DNA of 11,743 nucleotides from Candidatus Margulisiibacteriota bacterium. GTDB lineage: Bacteria > Margulisbacteria > Termititenacia > Termititenacales > Termititenacaceae. The notes beneath the pieces were generated by a model, which saw nothing but the letters and a program-made list of their open reading frames with translations, did not search any database and was not told the origin of the DNA. This document shows, piece after piece, positions 1-6,800 of this stretch (its first letter is position 1; each line of letters starts with the position of its first letter). The stretch spans positions 1-11,743 of the forward strand of contig JAITIE010000063.1 in the NCBI GenBank assembly GCA_031279615.1, given 5' to 3'. Both the position numbers and the translations under genes were made by a program.

Positions 1-264
1 TTGCAGCAAATGGCCACGGAATGCGGGCTGGATTACGCGCATTACTGCTTGATCGAAAAAGGCAAACGCTACGTCCGGCTGGACGTGCTGCAGAGGATTT
101 CCGACAATTTAAGCGTGTCTTTGGATTTTTGGTTTAGAAATGACGACATACCTCTGGTGCCGCATTCCACTAAGAAAATTTACGAAGCCATAAACTCGCT
201 GGGCAAAGACAAATTGGAATTCTTGTTTGACCTGCTGACGGCCTATCAAAAAGTCAAATACTAA
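1..264 (+). CDS. XRE-type helix-turn-helix regulator, 5'-truncated by window edge
   Basis: This is the C-terminal 87 residues of a small DNA-binding regulator. What is visible matches helices 2 to 5 of an XRE/Cro-type HTH: a helix beginning LQQMATECGLD, a recognition-helix segment with the conserved IEKGKR turn, then VLQRISDNLSVSLDFWF, which corresponds to the usual 'LxxIAxxLxVxxxxL' part of the fold. The first HTH helix is absent, so the TTG at position 1 is more likely an internal Leu codon than the start, and about 20-25 residues probably lie outside the window. A tail of about 40 residues, rich in Lys and hydrophobics, follows the HTH and ends FDLLTAYQKVKY. The target and effector cannot be read from the sequence. 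The gene converges on rlmN with only 3 bp between the stop codons. It could be a phage-type or toxin-antitoxin-type regulator, but nothing nearby supports either. Confidence 0.72.
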   Translation: MQQMATECGLDYAHYCLIEKGKRYVRLDVLQRISDNLSVSLDFWFRNDDIPLVPHSTKKIYEAINSLGKDKLEFLFDLLTAYQKVKY

Positions 265-267
265 CTC

Positions 268-1281
268 TTAACTCTCCCCGGACAACTGCCCGCAAGCCGC
301 GCTGGCCGCCTGCCCTCTTTTATAGCGGATCGTTGTCTCAAAGCCGCGGTCAACTGCCAGCCACCAAAATTCCCTGAGTGTCTTTTTAGCGCTGGGCTGA
401 AATTCCGCGCGCGCGTGAGGATTGTACTCGATAAGGTTGATGTGCGCGCTTACTCCGCCCAATAATTTTAAAAGGCTCCTGGCCTGCTCGCGCGCGTCAT
501 TGACGCCGCGCAACAGGATGTACTCAAAAGTCAAACGCCGGCCAGTTTTCTTTTGATAGGCTTTTAAAGCCCGCATTAAATCCGGCAGCGGATATTTTTT
601 ATTGATCGGCATTAGCTTAGCGCGCAGGGAGTCCGTCGCCGCGTGCAGGGAAACCGCCAGCCGGACCTGCAAACCCTCGTCCGCCAATCTGGCAATGCCC
701 GGAATAACGCCGCAGGTCGAGATAGTGATATGCCGCGCGCCGATATTTTTGCCGGCCTTGTCGTTGAGGATGCGGATAGATTTTAAAACATTGTCATAAT
801 TATCCAGCGGCTCGCCCATACCCATATAGACGAGGTTCTGGATTTTAACCTTTTCGATTTTTTCTATTTGAATAACCTGATCGACTATTTCGCCTGCCGA
901 CAGATTGCGTTTAAATTTCAGGCGGCCGGTCGCGCAAAAAACGCAGGCCATTTTGCAACCGACCTGCGTGGAAATACAGAGCGTGTGCCGACCGGCGTCG
1001 TTCAAAAGAACAGTTTCAATCTTGCAATTGTCCGGCAGAGCAAAAAGATATTTCCGCGTGCCGTCCGGATCGTCCGTCCTTTTTAATAATTTCAGATTGG
1101 CAATCCCGTAACCGTTATTTTTTAATTCCGTCCGCCAAGCTTTTGGTAAATTGGAAATCTGCTCGAGATTTTCCGCCGCTTTATTCTGCAGCCAGTCAAA
1201 TAAGATCGCGCCGTAAAACGGCTTGGCCGCCAGCCGCTGCAGTTCCGCTAAAGTAAAATCTTTGAGGTTTTTATTCGGCAT
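268..1281 (-). CDS. rlmN: 23S rRNA (A2503)-C2 / tRNA (A37)-C2 methyltransferase RlmN
   Basis: RlmN is a cytoplasmic radical-SAM enzyme that methylates C2 of A2503 in 23S rRNA and of A37 in some tRNAs. It uses a methyl group held on a cysteine. The 337-residue product is slightly short for the family but complete. The radical-SAM cluster CxxxCxxC is C109, C113 and C116 in the stretch VGCKMACVFCATG. The methyl-carrying cysteine is C330 in AACGQL, and the partner cysteine found in the family is C102 in TLCISTQVGC. MGMGEPLDN (153-161) is the family SAM-contact motif, and IETVLL (88-93) carries the conserved Glu. The start ATG is 16 bp after the stop of the upstream acyltransferase fusion, with AAAGG about 10 nt before it, so it is probably the last gene of that transcript. 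All catalytic residues are present. The alternative paralogue Cfr is not indicated, because RlmN-type features are intact and the context is chromosomal. Its downstream end faces the convergent HTH gene without a recognisable terminator. Confidence 0.96.
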   Translation of the reverse strand: MPNKNLKDFTLAELQRLAAKPFYGAILFDWLQNKAAENLEQISNLPKAWRTELKNNGYGIANLKLLKRTDDPDGTRKYLFALPDNCKIETVLLNDAGRHTLCISTQVGCKMACVFCATGRLKFKRNLSAGEIVDQVIQIEKIEKVKIQNLVYMGMGEPLDNYDNVLKSIRILNDKAGKNIGARHITISTCGVIPGIARLADEGLQVRLAVSLHAATDSLRAKLMPINKKYPLPDLMRALKAYQKKTGRRLTFEYILLRGVNDAREQARSLLKLLGGVSAHINLIEYNPHARAEFQPSAKKTLREFWWLAVDRGFETTIRYKRGQAASAACGQLSGES

Positions 1282-1297
1282 GGCATCTTAGCCTTTG

Positions 1298-3835
1298 TCA
1301 GGCCAGCTCCACCACTTGTTTTAATTTGTTATTCAACTCTTCCGCGTCCGCAAAATCGCGCGGGTCAAGCGGCGGATTTAAAATCACCTCGCCCTGGACC
1401 TTAGCTTTCCAGTCCGGCAGGCGGCGGTGGCGCGGGTAAATCTCATAAGCGCCTTTGATTTTCACCGGCACAATTTTTTTGTCCAGTTTATGCGCCAGCA
1501 CCGCCGCGCCGATTTTAAACTCACCAGGCCGACCGTCAAAGGAACGCGTGCCTTCTGGAAAAACGATCAGGGAACAGCCCTGCCGCAAAACGTCCGCGCC
1601 AGCCTTAAGTGAAGCCAGCGCCTGACTCTGCTGCCGGTCGACATAGATCAGCGGCAGACGGCCGCCTAGCAGCCAGGCCAAAAAAGATAATTCCTTTTTA
1701 GCCAGTATGTAGGTTTTCCGCCGCGCCGCTTTGGGCATGGTTACCCAGAGCCAGATAATATCCAGATACGACTGATGATTGGGCGCGAAAATACAATTCT
1801 CGGTCGCATACAGCTCGGGGTTTTTGACCGTCAGCCCCCAGCGCCGGCGGGAAATAGCGCCGCACACCCAGGCGTAAAAAGACAGGAGCGGATTGCCGTT
1901 GGGTTTGACTTTGTAGCGCAAAGGTCCGGTCAACTGGTCCTCCGGAGGCGCGCTCAACGCCGGACAACCCGCCACATATTCCACAATCTCTTTTAGATTT
2001 TGTTTGGCCGCCAGCTCTTCCAGTTTTACAACCACGCCCAGCCGCTGTTCCAGATAGGCCGCCAGATCGAGCAAGCGCAAAGAGTCGACTTTTAATTCCA
2101 GCAAGGTGGTGTCCTGATAAAAAACTTTTGCCTCGCTGAATTTTTCCGCCAAAATTTTTAAAATCTCTCTCTGACGCGGCTCGTCGGGTTTGTACTGCTG
2201 GCGCGCGGTGTTTTGGCCGGTGGCGCGCTGATATTTGCCCTGCTCCAGCTCCGCGATAACATGACGCGTCACAATTTTTTTGGTGGAGTTGCGCGGCAAA
2301 GGCGTGAACGACACGGCAAACGCGGAAATCGTTTTGTAACTCGGCAGACCTTTGTTCATTCTTTCTATCTCGGCCTTGATCTGCGCGTAACTCTCTTGGT
2401 TTTTCTCACGCGGCACGATAACTGCAAAAACACTTTCCGCGCCGCCGAGACGGTAACCAAAAATCGAAAGCTCTTCGATTAGCGGCGAGTATTGATAGTA
2501 GGCTTCCAGTTCCTCGGGATAAACATTTTCGCCGGAGTCCAAAACTATCATGTTCTTGAAGCGTCCGGTAATATGCAGTTCACCGCGCTTGTCTTTGAAG
2601 CCTAGATCGCCGGTATTGAACCAGCCGTCCCGGTCAAAAGCTTCGGCGTTGGCCTGCGGATTGTTATAGTAACCCGGCGTTACCGACACGCCGCGCATCC
2701 AGATCTCGCCGATGCCGTCTTTATTGATATTGCGCAGTGTCACTTCATTGCCCTCGATCGGGCCGCCCACCGAGCCGAGTGTATTGTGCAGGAGATTGGA
2801 CAGGCAGGCCGGGCCGGAAGTTTCGGTCAAGCCGTAGCCTTCGATAATTTTAATGCCCATATTGGAATAATATTTGAAATATTTCGGCTTGAGCGCCGCG
2901 CCGCCGCTGATAAAAAATTTCATCTCTTTGCCGATCACTTGATGCACCGGCTCAAAAACTTTGGCCAGCGCTTTATTGAGCAGCGGAATTTTGCGCCAGA
3001 CCGGCGCGGTGTTGAGAATAGTCATAAACAAAAAATACTTCAGCGCGGACTGTGCCTTGACTTTGGCGGTGATGCCGTCGAAGAAAAGCTCCCAGAGCTG
3101 CGGCACGCCGGAAAAAATATGGATCGGCGTCTCGGCCAGACTTTTGATAATGTCCGGGCCCTTGAGCGACGGCTGAAACATGATCATACCACCGATGATA
3201 ATCGGCCCCACATAATTGGCCAGCAGGCCATAACTGTGATGCAGCGGCAGGATTGCCAAAAAATTTTCGCCGCCGGTTATCACCCGCAAATCGTCGCGCA
3301 AAAACTTGATCAAGCCGACTGACGTAAAATAAAGATTGCCGTGCGTGAGTTGCACGACTTTTGGCTCGCTGGTCGTGCCGGAGGTAAACAGAAAACAGGC
3401 CGTGTCCTGCATCGTAACCTCCGGCGGAGCTATTTCAGCCGCGCGGTCATCCCAGCCGGTATGAATATCTAAAACCTGCACATTCTGAAATCGCAGCGCG
3501 GCAAAATCCCGCGATACAAAAAGCGCTTTGGCGGAAACGCGGTCGAGCATTTTTTGCCAGGTCTCCGCGTCGAGATTTTGGTCTAGATGCACGGCCACCG
3601 CGCCCAGACACAGGATCGCCATATGTGTCGCGCACCATTCCCAGCTGTTGGCGCTCAAAATACCCACGCGGTCGCCGCGCTGAATGCCTAGCTTTTGCAA
3701 AACTCCGGCGCGGTTTTTGGCCATATTCCAAACCTGCCGAAAAGTATATTTTTTTTCAAAGAGAAATTTGTTTTCATTCTCGTCAACGACCGCGGCAAAA
3801 GCTTCGTAAAGACTGCGCGGCTGTTCATTTGTCAT
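1298..3835 (-). CDS. Acyl-activating enzyme / acyl carrier protein / PlsC-type acyltransferase fusion
   Basis: Three domains are visible in 845 residues. Residues 1 to about 535 are an AMP-forming acyl-CoA/acyl-ACP synthetase: P-loop TSGTTSEPK at 151-159, the YGLTETSG motif at 334-341, TGD at 408-410, ENVYPEELE at 436-444, and the A10-type lysine near K519/K520 in PRNSTKK. Residues about 550-625 are an acyl carrier domain with VDSLRLLDL, where S585 is the expected phosphopantetheine site. Residues about 640-845 are a PlsC-type glycerolipid acyltransferase, with HX4D as NHQSYLD (H687, D692) and FPEGTR at 759-764. The likely role is to adenylate a free fatty acid, load it on the built-in ACP (or free ACP/CoA), and transfer it to a lysophospholipid or glycerol phosphate at the inner membrane. 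E. coli Aas has related activities but the acyltransferase comes first and there is no ACP. The start is supported by AAGGAG 6-7 nt upstream. The gene lies 27 bp after the giant exported protein. Substrate and acceptor are inferred; the domains are clear. Confidence 0.9.
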   Translation of the reverse strand: MTNEQPRSLYEAFAAVVDENENKFLFEKKYTFRQVWNMAKNRAGVLQKLGIQRGDRVGILSANSWEWCATHMAILCLGAVAVHLDQNLDAETWQKMLDRVSAKALFVSRDFAALRFQNVQVLDIHTGWDDRAAEIAPPEVTMQDTACFLFTSGTTSEPKVVQLTHGNLYFTSVGLIKFLRDDLRVITGGENFLAILPLHHSYGLLANYVGPIIIGGMIMFQPSLKGPDIIKSLAETPIHIFSGVPQLWELFFDGITAKVKAQSALKYFLFMTILNTAPVWRKIPLLNKALAKVFEPVHQVIGKEMKFFISGGAALKPKYFKYYSNMGIKIIEGYGLTETSGPACLSNLLHNTLGSVGGPIEGNEVTLRNINKDGIGEIWMRGVSVTPGYYNNPQANAEAFDRDGWFNTGDLGFKDKRGELHITGRFKNMIVLDSGENVYPEELEAYYQYSPLIEELSIFGYRLGGAESVFAVIVPREKNQESYAQIKAEIERMNKGLPSYKTISAFAVSFTPLPRNSTKKIVTRHVIAELEQGKYQRATGQNTARQQYKPDEPRQREILKILAEKFSEAKVFYQDTTLLELKVDSLRLLDLAAYLEQRLGVVVKLEELAAKQNLKEIVEYVAGCPALSAPPEDQLTGPLRYKVKPNGNPLLSFYAWVCGAISRRRWGLTVKNPELYATENCIFAPNHQSYLDIIWLWVTMPKAARRKTYILAKKELSFLAWLLGGRLPLIYVDRQQSQALASLKAGADVLRQGCSLIVFPEGTRSFDGRPGEFKIGAAVLAHKLDKKIVPVKIKGAYEIYPRHRRLPDWKAKVQGEVILNPPLDPRDFADAEELNNKLKQVVELA

Positions 3836-3862
3836 GCCCTGCTCCTTAAATTTTGTATTATT

Positions 3863-6800
3863 TTATTCCGTCAGCTGACAGCAGACAATTCCCGGGAAAG
3901 CCGTCAAGTCCAGCTCCAGCAGGCCATTGTCCCGCCGCAAATAACGCAGTGGAATATCCACCGTGCGCCCCGCTGGATAATAGCCAGTGATTTTGCTGAC
4001 TTTACGATTGGCGATTTTTACCAGACCCGGCAGGCTTTCGTATTGAACTATTTTTTCGCCGAAAAGCTGCACCAGATCGGGATTGCCGGAGCGGTTTTGC
4101 TGATCTTTATTGCGCTCCAGACCAAAGAAATAAATAACCGTTTCTTTATTATTGTTCAGGCGCTGTTCGATGATCGTCAGGTTGGTCTGTGGCCGCCTGC
4201 CCTGATAAACAAAACTGATAGCGCGGCCCCGCAGTTCGCCGCCCCTGGCCACGCGCCCGGCAATGCCGTTCACGCCTTTGGCTTTGAGGTCGATTTTTTC
4301 CTGAAACCGGTCGTATTGAAAATCACCGGCCATAATGTACTGCGGATCCAGCCGTTTCTGCAAAGCCACACTGCCGACCAGAGCCATGGCGTTGAGTTTG
4401 TACGGACGATTGCCGATATTGAAATAATCGCTGAGGATCGGCTTGTCTTTGACATTGGGGCCATTATGGAAAAACAAAATATTTTTGCGCTTGGCCGCGC
4501 CGCGCAAATAATCCATGATCGTCCAGGCGCCTTCGCCGGATTTGTCATCACCGGCAAACGTAAAATTGGTCTCCGACAACTGCGCCGAATACACGGCCGG
4601 CGGCGTGAATAATTCCAGGTTGAGATCGATATTGGAATCTTCATCGAACAAATTGCCAAAGCCCGGATTGAGCAGCATGCTATGGCCGCCAATCGGGTGA
4701 TGCGTGTATTTATTGAAACGCAGCTCGGTGTGCGGGTCGTTGAAAAAAAGATAGGCGTTGCCCAGCAGCGCGCCGGTGTCACGGGCATAATCGTTATTGA
4801 GGCCGACGACAAAATTACGCGTGGTCTGCTGGCGCAAAAAGGCATTGACGTCCTGCACAAAGGCGACTGGCAGCAAAAATGAAGTGAAGAAAGACTGCGG
4901 CCGGTCATAATTGGCAAAATCATCAACATAACCGAGCGTCAGATTTTCCGGTATCTGATAATCCGCCGGCATTTTGACGGAGAAAACCGCGCTGTGAATC
5001 GCCTTGATTTTATTTTTCAGCTCCGCCGTCGTGAGCAGATTTTGCAAATTTTTGGCTGTATTGTTTTGTTCGACCTCGATCTGCAAAAGCAGTTTATTCA
5101 GGCGCGTCTTATTTTCCGCGGCAATCCGCGCCGATCGCTCGACGTAGTTACCGGTCGGCTCGGCATTGGTGATCCAGCTGTAGCCGTCTTCGCGCAAAGC
5201 CTTTAATTCTTTTTGATACACCGGATAACGGTTCAGCGCCGCGTCGCGCAAAACATTGTAGTAAATATAACTGGCCGTGTCTTTCACGTAATATTTTTCG
5301 CCAATCCCATTATTCAGCGCCGCGACATCGGCCAGCAACGATTTCAAATTAACGCTCTGCAGATGCGTTTGCAACAGAGCGTCCGCGCGCGCGATAAAAT
5401 CCTGCCAGGCTTTGTCCTGGCGCGTCTGCTCAAGATAGCGGCCATAATAAAAATGATAATTCCTGGAAAAATACTTATTGCCGCCCTCGTTGTATTTGTC
5501 GATAGTCCAAAAACCGCGCGTGAAACCGGTCTCATTCATATAGGTCAGCGAGTTCGGCCAGAAATTATTTTTCTGAAAACTCTTGGCCAATTTTTGCAAC
5601 GCGGGCTTCACATACATAGCGCTGACTTCCGGCAAAACCAGCGTCGCTTTAAAAAGATCGGTGGCGTTGCTGAAATCCGCGGTGTGCGGTTTATTATTGA
5701 ACAAGGCGCCCCAATAATTGCCGGCAAAATTCGTGTCCGGCAACGCGTCAAAAATTATCACAAATCCCTCGTCCTGCCAGCTTTTCAAAATTTTAATCAG
5801 CTGATCCAAATCTTTTTCCGAAAAATCCGCCCAGCTTGTAAAGACTTGATGCACGCGGATCGTGTTCAAACCGGCTTTTTTCCAGCGCGCGCCCTGTTCA
5901 CGGCAAAAACGCGGCAAGTCCGCGCCGTAAATCTGCTGCCAGGTCTGAAAAGTTTCGCCCACCAGAGTAAAACCGGTCAGCGCAAAATCGCCGCTGCCGC
6001 CGCGGTAAGTCCAGGCGCCGCGCTCGAAACCCAATTTATCGCTTTTCACCGCCGCGCGGATCTGCGCGTCCAGTTTTTGCGCGTCAGTTGAGAGAAAACC
6101 CAGCGGGTAAGCCTCGGTCAGACTGACTAAATTATCCTGGTTTAATTTTCCTGACGAAGCATGCGTCAAAATCCGGCCGCCGCCCAGCGCGGAAATCTTG
6201 GTCTCGCCGCGGCGGCCGGTCAGAGCCCGCCGGTCAAAACTGGCGTAATTGGTTAATTTTAAATCGCGGTAATTGACTATGCCGTGAAAACCACCGAGTG
6301 TCAGCAGGACTTTTTTAGCCTCGCCTGGATATTCCGAAGAGTCGACCACGAAACGCTCAGCCTGTCCGACTTCAAAAACACGGTCGATCGTTTTCCAGCC
6401 GCCGTCTTTCTCCAGACGGTAAATCGGCGCTTGATGCACATTGCCGCTTTTCTCATCCACGATGAAAGCCTGCAAATTGAAGCGCGCGTCAGCCGTGCCG
6501 TCGGTCCGAAAACTGACCTCGATCACCTGCCCGTCAAAATCCGCCAGGGTGCTGACACGGCCGTAAGCCGGCAGGGTTTTTATCTCATACGCGGCGGTTT
6601 TTTTCACGGCGTCCAGCGGCAGTTTTTTTAACTCCTCGGCAATATTTTGTTTTTCCAAGCCGGTGGAGAGCAGCCGCTCGGCCAAAACTTCGGCATAATC
6701 GTAATTGAAACTGCCGGTGTCGGTTTTCAACTCGTAATTTTTCTGGAATTGAAAACTATTGTTATCCGCGGAGTACAACGAATACTGCGACCAGAGCAGC

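Noticed and set aside
268..1281. Cfr-type antibiotic-resistance methyltransferase instead of RlmN
   Set aside because: The sequence matches RlmN features, including C102 and the AACGQL end, and the location is in a housekeeping gene run with no mobile-element signs.
2786..3322. Open frame of 178 codons on the + strand
   Set aside because: Antisense to the adenylation domain, whose motifs are clear in the other strand; no independent coding evidence.
1298..3835. Non-ribosomal peptide synthetase module
   Set aside because: Adenylation and carrier domains are present, but there is no condensation or thioesterase domain and the C-terminus is a clear PlsC acyltransferase, which points to lipid metabolism.
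3695..4612. Open frame of 305 codons on the + strand
   Set aside because: It is antisense to the 3' half of the giant gene and the start of the acyltransferase fusion. It has no ribosome site and its translation shows no domain; the long frame follows from GC-biased codons in the real genes.
5213..6091. Open frame of 292 codons on the + strand
   Set aside because: Entirely antisense to the candidate catalytic region of the giant gene, with Arg/Gln/Ile-rich sequence typical of a complementary-strand shadow and no recognisable motif.
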